A stretch of 41,737 nucleotides of DNA, from contig JAOUKT010000023.1 in NCBI GenBank assembly GCA_029882395.1, forward strand, positions 1 to 41,737, written 5' to 3'. This stretch comes from Gammaproteobacteria bacterium (GTDB lineage: Bacteria > Pseudomonadota > Gammaproteobacteria > SZUA-229). The position numbers and the translations under genes are program-made. The notes below the pieces were generated by a model that saw only the letters and a list, made by a program, of their open reading frames with translations, was not told where the DNA came from and made no database searches. Shown here in pieces: positions 34,375 to 41,737 of the stretch; position 1 is the stretch's first letter; every line of letters starts with the position of its first letter.

Positions 34375-34941
34375 ATGACTTTAAAACAAGAACTGGTTCA
34401 ATACTATAAATGGCTAAGACAACACGGCCTGAATGACTCTCACAGCGGTAATGCTTCAGTAAAAGAAGCCGACTGCATCTGGATCACGCCTACCGGGGCC
34501 TGTGCAGATACTTTAACAGAGCAGGATTTAATTGCCTGCGATATTAACCAGCCAGCGCCTGCTGGGGCGTCTCTTGATGCCGCCTTACACCTGGCCAGCT
34601 ATCAGAACAACCCGGCACTGAATGCCATATTACACAGCCATGGCGCGCACACAGTTGCCATGACCATGAACGGTCTCGACTTTATTCCTTTTGATTTTGA
34701 AGGTCAGCTTTATTTTGGCAAGGTGCCGGTGATTGATCTTAGTTATGATGATATCTTCACCCAGTCAGCTTCTCAGGTTGCACAACAACTTAAAACCTCT
34801 AAGGCGGCTGTTGTCTGTGGACACGGCGTCTATGTCGCAGCTGAAGACCTTAATCTTGCTTATAAATGGAGCTGTTCTCTGGAGTTATCGGCCAAAACGG
34901 CTTTTATTGCAAAACAGGCTGGCACCTTCCCTAAAAACTGA
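34375..34941 (+). CDS. Class II aldolase/adducin family protein
   Basis: 188 residues, of the metal-dependent class II aldolase fold. It has LRQHGLNDSHSGNASVKEAD, WITPTGACADTLTEQDL, the zinc-binding LHSHGAHTVAMT (two His) and a later CGHGVYVAAEDL (third His). Members include fuculose-phosphate aldolase, ribulose-phosphate epimerase and methylthioribulose-phosphate dehydratase; I cannot choose between them. The ATG at 34375 is preferred; an in-frame TTG at 34354 would add seven residues. Neither has a strong ribosome site. Confidence 0.85.
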   Translation: MTLKQELVQYYKWLRQHGLNDSHSGNASVKEADCIWITPTGACADTLTEQDLIACDINQPAPAGASLDAALHLASYQNNPALNAILHSHGAHTVAMTMNGLDFIPFDFEGQLYFGKVPVIDLSYDDIFTQSASQVAQQLKTSKAAVVCGHGVYVAAEDLNLAYKWSCSLELSAKTAFIAKQAGTFPKN

Positions 34942-35031
34942 TAATAAGATGTCGTCTGTATAGCTGACTGACAATAGCGCTACAGAGTGTTAAAGCGTTA
35001 ACAGCGGGGAGGAAGCTTAAAGAATGTGGGA

Positions 35032-35056
35032 AAATGACTCCTCCGCTGAGTCATTT
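35032..35056 (-). terminator. Likely terminator of the rubredoxin gene
   Basis: AAATGACTC (35032-35040) and GAGTCATTT (35048-35056) pair perfectly around a 7-nt loop, 16 bp beyond the rubredoxin stop. On the minus strand the stem runs into TTTTCCC. The stem is AT-rich and the T-tract short, so termination may be partial. Confidence 0.55.
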
Positions 35057-35072
35057 ACTGCTGAATATATGC

Positions 35073-35243
35073 TCAGACTTCAACCATTTCAAAGTCATCT
35101 TTTTTTGCATCACACTCAGGGCACGTCCAGTTCATGGGTACGTCTTCCCATTTAGTGCCAGCTGCGATACCGTGCTCCGGGTCACCTTGTTCTTCATCGT
35201 ACATGTAACCACAGATCACACACATATAAGTTTTGTATTCCAT
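35073..35243 (-). CDS. Rubredoxin
   Basis: Small one-iron electron carrier, 56 residues. Four iron-binding cysteines are at 8, 11, 41 and 44 (CVIC and CPEC), with the conserved DEEQGDPEHGIAAGTKWEDV and PMNWTCPECDAKKDDFE. It transfers electrons in the cytoplasm, for example to an alkane hydroxylase or a peroxide-reducing partner; no partner is adjacent. It is divergent from thiD-thiE-hemL, an arrangement I recall from other gammaproteobacteria. Its size is normal for a one-domain rubredoxin. Confidence 0.95.
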   Translation of the reverse strand: MEYKTYMCVICGYMYDEEQGDPEHGIAAGTKWEDVPMNWTCPECDAKKDDFEMVEV

Positions 35244-35364
35244 AAAGCGGCCTATATTATTCTTAAAATAAAAGAGTTATTCGATTGAGAATTCGCGTAT
35301 TCTACCTATTTATAAACACAAACCCCAGTGCTTAAATCAGACTTAATAAAATTGTAACAATACG

Positions 35365-36183
35365 ATGAGCCCATACAAAACCAGATCTCGTAAAAAACCG
35401 GTGGTACTGTGCTTTTCTGGTCATGACCCCAGTGGGGGTGCCGGTATACAGGCCGATATCGAGGCCATCGCTGCCCAGGGGGCTCACGCTGTCACCGTGA
35501 TAACCGCGTTAACTTGCCAGGACAGCGCCCGCGTACACCATTTTGAACCGGTTGATGCGTGTCAGTTACAACGCCAGTGCGACGCGCTGCTCAATGACAT
35601 CAGCATCAATGCGATTAAAATTGGCATGACGGCCAGCGTCGACGTCGTCAAAGCCATTCATCAGATCATCAGACAACAGCCTGATATCCCGGTCATATTA
35701 GATCCGGTGCTGGCATCCGGCGGCGGCGATAGTTTATCGGCCCATCACTTAATCGATGCGATCAATACTTATTTAGTCCCCGGCTGCCATCTGATCACAC
35801 CGAATATACCGGAAGTACTGCGGCTCACTCATGCCCGGGAACACGCTCTGATCGAGCGGGCCGCCCACATTTTGCTCGAATCGGGCTGCGAGAATGTACT
35901 GGTAACCGGCACACACTCTGATTCTGATCTCATTGAACACCGGCTATACAACACTGATCAAAGCCTGCAGCATTTCACTAACGCACGCCTGCCATATGAA
36001 TACCATGGCTCGGGCTGTACGCTGGCCAGCAGCATTGCCGCTTTCGTCGCACAGGGCAAATCGACCGCCAGCGCCGTTTTGCAGGCTCTGGACTATACTT
36101 TTCAGAGCCTGCAAAACGGCCATTGCCCGGGTAAGGGCCAGCATTTCCCCGACAGACTTTATACACTGACTAACGACACATAA
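35365..36183 (+). CDS. thiD: Hydroxymethylpyrimidine/phosphomethylpyrimidine kinase
   Basis: Phosphorylates HMP and HMP-phosphate for thiamine synthesis; 272 residues, ribokinase-like fold. Motifs: GHDPSGGAGIQADIEAIAAQ, TALTCQD, IKIGMTAS, LDPVLASGGGDSL, LVTGTHSD, and the anion-hole and catalytic block YHGSGCTLASSIAAF. The start at 35365 is an ATG just upstream of the first beta strand. thiE begins 1 nt after its stop, so the two are coupled. No TPP riboswitch core is visible in the 120-bp leader. The last 40 codons contain a perfect 18-bp inverted repeat, listed separately. Confidence 0.95.
   Translation: MSPYKTRSRKKPVVLCFSGHDPSGGAGIQADIEAIAAQGAHAVTVITALTCQDSARVHHFEPVDACQLQRQCDALLNDISINAIKIGMTASVDVVKAIHQIIRQQPDIPVILDPVLASGGGDSLSAHHLIDAINTYLVPGCHLITPNIPEVLRLTHAREHALIERAAHILLESGCENVLVTGTHSDSDLIEHRLYNTDQSLQHFTNARLPYEYHGSGCTLASSIAAFVAQGKSTASAVLQALDYTFQSLQNGHCPGKGQHFPDRLYTLTNDT
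36073..36120 (+). repeat. Perfect 18-bp inverted repeat inside thiD
   Basis: GCCGTTTTGCAGGCTCTG (36073-36090) and CAGAGCCTGCAAAACGGC (36103-36120) are exact reverse complements around a 12-nt loop. They encode AVLQAL and QSLQNG in the thiD frame. No T-tract follows. The hairpin ends 61 nt before the thiD stop and could affect ribosome pausing, RNA processing or downstream thiE/hemL levels. Confidence 0.97.
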
Positions 36184-36184
36184 A

Positions 36185-36823
36185 ATGAAAGACCCGCGTT
36201 TACATGGCCTTTATGCCATCACCGATGCCGGCTTAATGGCTCATCACTTTGCAGCAGCTGTTGAACAAACCTTGCAAGGCGGCAGTCGTATCATCCAGTA
36301 CCGCGATAAATCAAAGGATAGTAAAAAACGCCGGCAACAGGCTCAACTCATGCGCCGGCTTTGCGATCAATATCAGGCGCTGTTTATTGTCAACGATGAT
36401 ATCGAGCTGGCCCGGCTAGCGCATGCCGATGGCGTCCATATCGGCAAAGATGACCTCAATATCATCGCTGCCCGACAGCACTTAGGCACAGAGGCGATCA
36501 TAGGCGTGAGTTGTTATAACCGGTTAGAGCTGGCCGTTGAAGCTGAACATGCCGGTGCCGATTATGTCGCTTTTGGCGCTTTTTTTAGCTCATCAATCAA
36601 ACCCGATGCCATTGCTGCCCCGCTTAGCCTGGTGCATCAGGCCAGGGCCCGGCTCCAGATCCCGGTCTGCTGCATCGGTGGCATTAACGCCGGCAATGCA
36701 GCGCCGTTAATCGCGGCTGGCAGCGATATGATTGCCGTTATCAGCGATATTTTTAAGCCAGAGAATGCACAACAGGATATAAAACAGGCCAGTGAACAGC
36801 TCAGCAAACTGTTTTCTGCATGA
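36185..36823 (+). CDS. thiE: Thiamine-phosphate synthase
   Basis: Joins HMP-diphosphate and thiazole phosphate to thiamine phosphate; TIM barrel of 212 residues (E. coli 211). Motifs: GGSRIIQYRDKSKDSKKR, LFIVNDDIELA, ADGVHIGKDDL, GVSCYNRLELAVEAEHAGAD and CIGGINAGNAAPLIAAGSDM. The loop that is usually GP-x-F/Y-PT-x-TK reads GAFFSSSIKPDA, keeping the Lys but changing the threonines to Ser and Ile, so substrate affinity may differ. It starts 1 nt after thiD. Confidence 0.94.
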   Translation: MKDPRLHGLYAITDAGLMAHHFAAAVEQTLQGGSRIIQYRDKSKDSKKRRQQAQLMRRLCDQYQALFIVNDDIELARLAHADGVHIGKDDLNIIAARQHLGTEAIIGVSCYNRLELAVEAEHAGADYVAFGAFFSSSIKPDAIAAPLSLVHQARARLQIPVCCIGGINAGNAAPLIAAGSDMIAVISDIFKPENAQQDIKQASEQLSKLFSA

Positions 36824-36912
36824 TTCATCATAAAAAATCCTGTAAAATCGCGGTTCGCTAAGCATCACCCCTATAACGCGTAATATTGTTTAATCCAGCA
36901 AGGGCAACATCC

Positions 36913-38187
36913 ATGTCAAAAATTTTCGATCAGGCTCAGCAACACATTCCAGGCGGTGTTAACTCACCGGTACGTGCCTTTAAAGGGGTTGGCGGCGATC
37001 CGGTTTTTATCAAACGCGCAAATGGTGCTTATATTATCGACAATGAAGACAAACACTATATTGACTATGTCGGTTCATGGGGGCCGATGATTTTAGGTCA
37101 CGCTCACCCTGAGGTTATCCAGGTGGTTAAAGATACCGCCGAAAACGGCCTTAGCTTTGGCGCGCCGACTGAAATCGAAACTTTAATGGCAAACAAGGTC
37201 TGCGAGCTGGTGCCCTCAATTGATCTGGTACGCATGGTCAGCTCCGGCACGGAAGCCACCATGAGCGCAATTCGTTTAGCGCGTGGATATACCGGCCGCG
37301 ACACCATTGTTAAATTCGAAGGCTGTTACCACGGCCACTCAGATTCTTTATTAGTCAAAGCCGGTTCCGGTGCTTTGACTCTGGGTGTACCGACCTCACC
37401 CGGTGTGCCCGCGTCTCTGGCCGAACAAACACTGACACTGGATTACAACAACATCGAGATGGTACGCGATGCCTTCAAACAATACGGTGACAAGATTGCC
37501 TGTATCATTGTTGAGCCGGTTGCCGGCAACATGAACTGCATTCCGCCCGTGCCCGGTTTCCTCGAAGGCCTGCGTGAAGTCTGTGATGAATACGGCAGTG
37601 TATTAATTTTTGATGAAGTCATGACCGGCTTTCGCGTCGCGCTGGGCGGTGTGCAGGCTCATTACAATATCAAACCCGACTTGACCACGCTGGGAAAAGT
37701 CATCGGCGGCGGCATGCCCGTAGGCGCCTTCGGTGGTAAACGTGACATCATGCAGCAGATTGCGCCTTTAGGTCCTGTCTATCAGGCCGGTACCTTATCA
37801 GGCAACCCGGTAGCGATGGCGGCCGGCCTAAAGACACTGCAATTAATTTCAGCCCCGGGTTTCTTCACAGAGCTAAACAGCAAGGTCAATATCCTGGTTG
37901 ATGGTATTTTAGAAAAAGCCAAAGCCGCGGCGATTCCAATGAGCAGCAATGTAATCGGCGGCATGTTCGGTCTGTTTTTCACAGAGTCAGAGCAGGTCAC
38001 CAATTTCAAGCAGGCCACTGAATGCAATATCGAGCGTTTCCAGCAGTTTTATCACGGCATGCTAAACCAGGGCGTGTATCTGGCACCATCTGCCTATGAA
38101 GCCGGTTTTGTGTCATCGGCACACACCGCAGAGGATTTACAAAAAACAATTGATGCTGCTGAAAAAGTTTTCAGCACACTGAAATAA
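36913..38187 (+). CDS. hemL: Glutamate-1-semialdehyde 2,1-aminomutase
   Basis: PLP enzyme making 5-aminolevulinate in the C5 route to haem; 424 residues (E. coli 426). Visible: [19 protein letters not shown] at the start, [27 protein letters not shown], the Asp in [12 protein letters not shown], and the PLP lysine in [18 protein letters not shown]. The ATG at 36913 is chosen; an in-frame TTG at 36886 would add nine residues. An 89-bp gap separates it from thiE, enough for its own promoter; the TGTAAAAT at 36839-36846 is a possible -10. Confidence 0.97.
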   Translation: MSKIFDQAQQHIPGGVNSPVRAFKGVGGDPVFIKRANGAYIIDNEDKHYIDYVGSWGPMILGHAHPEVIQVVKDTAENGLSFGAPTEIETLMANKVCELVPSIDLVRMVSSGTEATMSAIRLARGYTGRDTIVKFEGCYHGHSDSLLVKAGSGALTLGVPTSPGVPASLAEQTLTLDYNNIEMVRDAFKQYGDKIACIIVEPVAGNMNCIPPVPGFLEGLREVCDEYGSVLIFDEVMTGFRVALGGVQAHYNIKPDLTTLGKVIGGGMPVGAFGGKRDIMQQIAPLGPVYQAGTLSGNPVAMAAGLKTLQLISAPGFFTELNSKVNILVDGILEKAKAAAIPMSSNVIGGMFGLFFTESEQVTNFKQATECNIERFQQFYHGMLNQGVYLAPSAYEAGFVSSAHTAEDLQKTIDAAEKVFSTLK

Positions 38188-38195
38188 GGCCTGCC

Positions 38196-38483
38196 ATGAA
38201 CTGTTATATCTATCGTTGCTCTGCAAAAAATGACATGTATGTTTTTCTCAAGGAGCAGGATGATTTTTCAGTGATCCCTCAGCATATTATGAAATCGCTG
38301 GGCGAAACAGAATTCACACTTGAGCTTGATATCACACCACAGCGCAAGCTGGCAAAAGAAAACCCTGAGACGGTTATTAACAACCTTGAAGAACATGGTT
38401 TTCATCTGCAATTGCCGAGCGAAAAATCAATAGAAGAAATAATGACCGAAATTGCTCAGACCAGCCGCCAGCAGCCAGAATAA
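38196..38483 (+). CDS. ycgL: YcgL domain protein
   Basis: Small conserved gammaproteobacterial protein of 95 residues, function unknown. It has the family start CYIYRCSAKNDMYVFLKEQD, then VIPQHIMKSLGETEFTLELD and the end NNLEEHGFHLQLPS. It begins 8 bp after hemL on the same strand, so it is probably translated from the hemL transcript. The rnd gene that often accompanies ycgL is not here. Confidence 0.92.
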   Translation: MNCYIYRCSAKNDMYVFLKEQDDFSVIPQHIMKSLGETEFTLELDITPQRKLAKENPETVINNLEEHGFHLQLPSEKSIEEIMTEIAQTSRQQPE

Positions 38484-38519
38484 ATTCAGAAACGACACAG
38501 CCAGAAAAAACCACAGACA

Positions 38520-39404
38520 ATGACCGCCCGTTTTTTAAAATTCCTGTTCAGACTAACTTCCGTTATGTCATTGCCGCTGGCTCATCGCATCGGTTTCTTT
38601 TTAGGCCGGCTATTAAATACTATTCCCAACAAGAGCCGGGCGATTGCTAAAAAGAACATCGAACTTTGCTTCCCTGAACAAACGCCTGAAGAGCAACAAA
38701 TAACGCTGCGCAACAGCCTTATAGAAAGCGGAAAAACCCTGGCTGAAATGGGCATTATATGGCTGGCCAATAGTGAGCGCGTGCTCAATATGATCACATC
38801 TGTCGAAGGTGAAGAGCACTTAAAGGCCGCGATTAAACATCACAAAGGTGTTTTACTGGCAATGCCACACATAGGCTCCTGGGAACTGGTTAACCTTTAT
38901 GCTGCCAGGCATTACCCCGTCACTTCTTTATATAAACCGCAGCAACTTAAATCCATCGACAGCATTATCAAACAGGCCCGCCAGCGTACCGGCGCCAGGC
39001 TGGTGCCGACTGACACCCGTGGTGTGCGTGCAGTCTCTAAGGCGCTGACTTCCGGCGAAGTCATTGTCATCTTGCCTGACCAGCAGCCCTATCTTCATAT
39101 GAAGAACGGCCTGTTTGCAGACTTCTTTGGCACACCGGCGTATTCAATGACGCTGATGGTAAAACTGGCTGCCAAATTCAATAGTGAGATTATTTACGCT
39201 TACACTAAACGAAAGCCAAACGGCAAAGGCTTTAGCCTGATCTTCACGCCCGCTTCAGAAAACATCAACAAACAGGACATTCAGTCTTCTGTTGAACTGA
39301 TGAACAAAGATATAGAAAAAGTCATTCGTGATTGCCCGGCTCAATATCAGTGGACCTATAAACGTTTCAAGTCCAGACCAGAAGGCATGAAACGATTTTA
39401 CTAA
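38520..39404 (+). CDS. LpxL/HtrB-type lysophospholipid or lipid A acyltransferase
   Basis: 294 residues. It has an N-terminal membrane-associated stretch (about 5-35) and the catalytic HX4E motif PHIGSWELVN (His117, Glu122). Other family blocks are SLYKPQQLKSIDSIIKQARQ, ILPDQQPY and YQWTYKRFKSRPEG at the end. It probably adds a secondary acyl chain to lipid A precursors at the inner membrane. The site LPDQQP matches this family, but which acyl donor and position cannot be told. It lies 36 bp after ycgL. Confidence 0.92.
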   Translation: MTARFLKFLFRLTSVMSLPLAHRIGFFLGRLLNTIPNKSRAIAKKNIELCFPEQTPEEQQITLRNSLIESGKTLAEMGIIWLANSERVLNMITSVEGEEHLKAAIKHHKGVLLAMPHIGSWELVNLYAARHYPVTSLYKPQQLKSIDSIIKQARQRTGARLVPTDTRGVRAVSKALTSGEVIVILPDQQPYLHMKNGLFADFFGTPAYSMTLMVKLAAKFNSEIIYAYTKRKPNGKGFSLIFTPASENINKQDIQSSVELMNKDIEKVIRDCPAQYQWTYKRFKSRPEGMKRFY

Positions 39405-39450
39405 AAAAATATGACAAGCGCCTTTATCTCAGCGCCAGCGGTCAGCTGTT

Positions 39451-40080
39451 TTGCTGACTGAACTGGCACATTTATTTACTCAGGCATTTCCTCAGCTTGA
39501 TCAGCGTGGCCAGCAACAGTCTTTAAAACTTTACCAGCTGCTGTCACGGGGGAAACCGCTCAGCATTAAAACATTTGCCGAAAGCATTGCTTTAAGCTGC
39601 GAAGAAACCGAAACATTATTAGCCACATGGAGCGGTGTGAGTTTTGATAAAAAGCATTGCATCAATGCATTCTGGGGTATCAGCACAAGCCCGACGGCGC
39701 ACAGTTTCCGGCTAAACAATCAGACCCTGTATACCTGGTGCGCATGGGATTTGCTGTTAGCAGCGGTGATTTACCGCCAAACCATTCAGGCGCAAACACA
39801 ATGCCCTGTCAGTAAAAAAACCATTAGTTTAAGCCTCGGTGAAAATGGCGTAGAAAAAATTCAGCCCGCCAGCGCTATGATCACTTTTGTAAAACCGGAT
39901 ATTAACGCTTTAAAAGCCAATATTACCGGCAGTTTTTGCCAGTATGTATTTTTTGTTGATTCTGAAACCAGCGGCAAGCGGTGGCAAAAAAATCATGATA
40001 ACGGTTTTCTACTCAGTATCGACCAGGGTTTTGAATTGGCTAAAAACATTATGCAGACAGTTTTTAAAGACACACAATAA
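39451..40080 (+). CDS. MerB-like alkylmercury lyase homologue, stand-alone
   Basis: 209 residues. The N-terminal part (about 1-75) looks like a winged helix. The C-terminal part matches MerB: the catalytic Cys97 and Asp100 in LYTWCAWD (E. coli R831b Cys96, Asp99), structural Cys118 in QTQCPV (Cys117), and Cys163 in GSFCQYVFF (Cys159). MerB breaks carbon-mercury bonds. No merA, merR or merT is nearby. The start is TTG at 39451, because a stop lies 13 codons upstream in frame and no ATG fits; the ribosome site is weak. A 16-codon ATG frame (39411-39461) overlaps the start in another register. A strong terminator follows. Confidence 0.85.
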   Translation: MLTELAHLFTQAFPQLDQRGQQQSLKLYQLLSRGKPLSIKTFAESIALSCEETETLLATWSGVSFDKKHCINAFWGISTSPTAHSFRLNNQTLYTWCAWDLLLAAVIYRQTIQAQTQCPVSKKTISLSLGENGVEKIQPASAMITFVKPDINALKANITGSFCQYVFFVDSETSGKRWQKNHDNGFLLSIDQGFELAKNIMQTVFKDTQ

Positions 40081-40112
40081 AAAAGCCTGGCCGGTTTCCC
40101 GGTCAGGCTTTT
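40081..40112. terminator. Bidirectional Rho-independent terminator
   Basis: AAAAGCCTGGCCGG (40081-40094) pairs with CCGGTCAGGCTTTT (40099-40112) around a 4-nt loop, with one internal G-T. A-runs and T-runs flank both sides, so it can end the MerB-like gene on the plus strand and the peroxiredoxin gene on the minus strand. Confidence 0.9.
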
Positions 40113-40135
40113 ATCAAAACAAGCCATTCATAAAC

Positions 40136-40741
40136 TTACAGTTTATCAGCTTCTTCTGCCAGGTAAGACGCAACGCCATCAGGAGTCGCTGTCATGCCTT
40201 TATCACCTTCCTGCCAGCCAGCCGGACAAACTTCGCCATGCTCTTCGGTGAACAGTAAAGTATCAACCATGCGCAGCATTTCATCAATGTTACGGCCTAA
40301 AGGCAGGTCGTTTACAACCTGGTGACGAACCATGCCGTTAGTGTCAATCAGGAATGAACCACGCAGCGCAACACCCGCTTCCGGGTGCTCTACATCATAG
40401 GCCTGGCAAATGTCGTGCTTAACATCGGCAACCAGTGTGTAACCTACCTGTCCAATACCGCCATCATTGATAGCTGTATTACGCCATGCGTTGTGTGAAA
40501 ACTGTGAATCAATTGACACACCGATAACTTCAACACCACGTTTTTTAAAATCTTCCAGACGATGATCAAAAGCAATCAGCTCTGATGGACATACAAAAGT
40601 AAAATCCAGCGGGTAAAAGAAAACAACCGTTGTTTTGCCTTTAGTGGTGGCTTTAAAATTAAAGTCATCAACAATTTCGCCATTACCCAAAACCGCAGCT
40701 GCAGTAAAGTCCGGTGCTTCGCGGCCAACTAATACGCCCAT
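40136..40741 (-). CDS. Typical 2-Cys peroxiredoxin (AhpC/Prx1 family)
   Basis: Reduces hydrogen peroxide and organic hydroperoxides; 201 residues. Peroxidatic Cys51 lies in DFTFVCPSE and resolving Cys172 in GEVCPAGW. GGIGQ (94-98) is present; the C-terminal motif is YL rather than YF, so it may be intermediate in sensitivity to overoxidation. GAGGAG lies 6 nt before the ATG, a strong ribosome site. Its reductant is not encoded beside it: there is no ahpF or trxB here. This is the second peroxiredoxin of the window, after the Prx-Grx fusion at 55-804. Confidence 0.95.
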   Translation of the reverse strand: MGVLVGREAPDFTAAAVLGNGEIVDDFNFKATTKGKTTVVFFYPLDFTFVCPSELIAFDHRLEDFKKRGVEVIGVSIDSQFSHNAWRNTAINDGGIGQVGYTLVADVKHDICQAYDVEHPEAGVALRGSFLIDTNGMVRHQVVNDLPLGRNIDEMLRMVDTLLFTEEHGEVCPAGWQEGDKGMTATPDGVASYLAEEADKL

Positions 40742-40902
40742 TACAATCTCCTCAGATTATGTATTTATATGCATTCTAACCAGATATTTTCATATCAATC
40801 GATGCGTATTATAGGCGAGATCATTTAAACGGTTAATTGTTTATCTTTATCGTGCTTATTGGAAATTACAATCGATGCAACGGTAGTGGCTGTTAATAAA
40901 AC

Positions 40903-41418
40903 TTACGTATTGTGCAGGCGCTTATAAACAGTGGCATTACATTTGGGACAAGGCGGAATATGCCCCGGTTTTTTAAAATGCACTTCTTCGCCGCAGGCTT
41001 CGCAGCGCAGCACACCCATACTGATCATTTCACCCGTGTGCCATTCTCCATTGACATCAGCGTTGATAGACCATTGTTCCAGTTCAATGCGTGTTCTGTC
41101 TGCCAGTGAGGCAAACTTTTCAAGCAGGTATTTTTCGATCAGCAAAATATCCAGACGTAACCAGTCGGCCAGCTCTTTTTCCTGTTCCTGCATAAAGCCT
41201 GCAGCTTCGGTCAGGTCTTTCTCAATATAAGAGGAAAGTTTGTCTATCTCTTCCGTTGTTAGTTCAGTAATATCAGAGACTTTTTCCCTGGCTTCTTTCA
41301 GCGCTTGTTTGATTACCGGGCCACTATGCTCACGGGCATTAACCACAAATTCTTTCGCCACTTCCAGCATATGCTCATAGGCATCTTCGAATTTATCACG
41401 TAAATCTTTTTCACTCAT
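40903..41418 (-). CDS. YbeL-like zinc-ribbon protein (DUF1451)
   Basis: 171 residues. The N-terminal two-thirds is charged and helical, probably a coiled coil (EDAYEHMLEVAKEFV to IEKYLLEKFASLAD). The end is a zinc ribbon with four cysteines at 139, 142, 157 and 160 (CEAC and CPKC), preceded by the family phrase EWHTGEMISMG. Function is unknown. GGAG lies 8 nt before the ATG. A perfect -10 box TATAAT occurs on the minus strand at 41506-41501, with no good -35. Confidence 0.9.
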   Translation of the reverse strand: MSEKDLRDKFEDAYEHMLEVAKEFVVNAREHSGPVIKQALKEAREKVSDITELTTEEIDKLSSYIEKDLTEAAGFMQEQEKELADWLRLDILLIEKYLLEKFASLADRTRIELEQWSINADVNGEWHTGEMISMGVLRCEACGEEVHFKKPGHIPPCPKCNATVYKRLHNT

Positions 41419-41639
41419 TTTTCACACTCCAGACTACAACAGCGGGCTGACTCAATGATTTTATAGCATATTAGGCCATTTTTTCTTTTGACCGCTATCA
41501 ATTATACTCAATAACAAGATTCAATCATTGTTCGCTTCTATGTATACTCAAAGCAGCAAATAATATTCATAACAGGTGATTAATATCTTTCCTTTATATT
41601 CGCTGAACATACTGCCCATTACATTATCTGGCAATCCAT

Positions 41640-41737
41640 ATGGATAAACCTGTAATGGACATAGAAATACCCGACGCACTCAAAGACAGCATCTTACAGT
41701 GCCCTTCTCTGCCCAGTTTACCGGCTGTGGTATTGCA
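41640..41737 (+). CDS. Start of an HDOD-type protein, cut by the window end
   Basis: Only the first 32 codons are visible. The frame begins MDKPVMDIEIPDALKDSI and continues QCPSLPSLPAVVLQ. The phrase PSLPSLPAVVLQ is typical of the beginning of HDOD domains in proteins that often also carry GGDEF or GAF parts. An ATG at 41655 is an alternative start. The upstream 221-bp gap holds no other gene that I can see. Confidence 0.6.
   Translation, partial: MDKPVMDIEIPDALKDSILQCPSLPSLPAVVL

Noticed and set aside
35244..35364. TPP riboswitch upstream of thiD
   Set aside because: I looked for the conserved CUGAGA-type core and paired arms and could not find them.

Overview
The window reads as chromosomal DNA of a free-living gammaproteobacterium. 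The evidence is the housekeeping gene set (gorA-type reductase, argA/argE, nadC, greB, thiD-thiE-hemL, ycgL, ybeL), the classical bacterial ArgA and ArgE, an LpxL/HtrB-type acyltransferase, and a large sensory repertoire. Thiotrichales or purple-sulfur relatives are plausible, but the sequence alone does not fix the genus. No prophage, insertion sequence, CRISPR array, rRNA or tRNA was seen.

Layout. (1) 1-2.4 kb, minus strand: a glutathione-type disulfide reductase followed by a peroxiredoxin-glutaredoxin fusion. The reductase carries residues typical of NADH rather than NADPH use, which recalls the glutathione-amide reductase/peroxidase pair of purple sulfur bacteria. (2) 2.5-6.4 kb, plus strand: an unknown outer-membrane-type barrel, then argE and argA, with a hexamer/heptamer repeat tract in front of argA. 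(3) 6.4-7.9 kb: an HDOD-GAF regulator. (4) 8.0-11.0 kb: a divergent ergothioneine cluster, egtD | egtC-egtB. (5) 11.1-13.6 kb: nadC, a PlsC-family acyltransferase and an exported rhodanese. (6) 13.6-14.25 kb: an unexplained AT-rich, hairpin-containing gap. (7) 14.2-16.5 kb: greB, a CoA-binding protein and a chemoreceptor. (8) 16.6-19.2 kb: zinc uptake (znuC-znuB divergent from znuA) with an unusual His/Cys-rich ZnuC tail.

(9) 19.2-27.8 kb, minus strand: a five-gene signalling operon holding a soluble HPt-REC-REC-PAS-PAS-kinase-REC hybrid, a lone receiver, a PhnD-like periplasmic binding protein without a transporter, a membrane Cache hybrid kinase with two receivers, and a PilZ protein with a zinc-ribbon tail. 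A GGDEF-EAL protein follows at 29.9-32.7 kb. Together these suggest a ligand-sensing pathway that ends in c-di-GMP control; that link is inference. (10) 28.1-29.9 kb: yjbQ, a D-2-hydroxyacid dehydrogenase and a pentapeptide-repeat protein. (11) 33-35 kb: a DinF-type MATE exporter, a class II aldolase and a rubredoxin. (12) 35.4-39.4 kb: thiD-thiE-hemL-ycgL-lipid acyltransferase, with a perfect 18-bp inverted repeat inside thiD. (13) 39.4-41.7 kb: a stand-alone MerB-like organomercurial lyase homologue, a 2-Cys peroxiredoxin, a YbeL-like zinc-ribbon protein, and the start of another HDOD protein cut by the window edge.

The observations most worth following are the NADH-type reductase/Prx-Grx pair, the thiD hairpin, the orphan MerB homologue, the binding-protein signalling operon, the ZnuC metal-binding tail, the hairpin over the argE start, the repeat tract before argA, and the gap at 13.6-14.25 kb.
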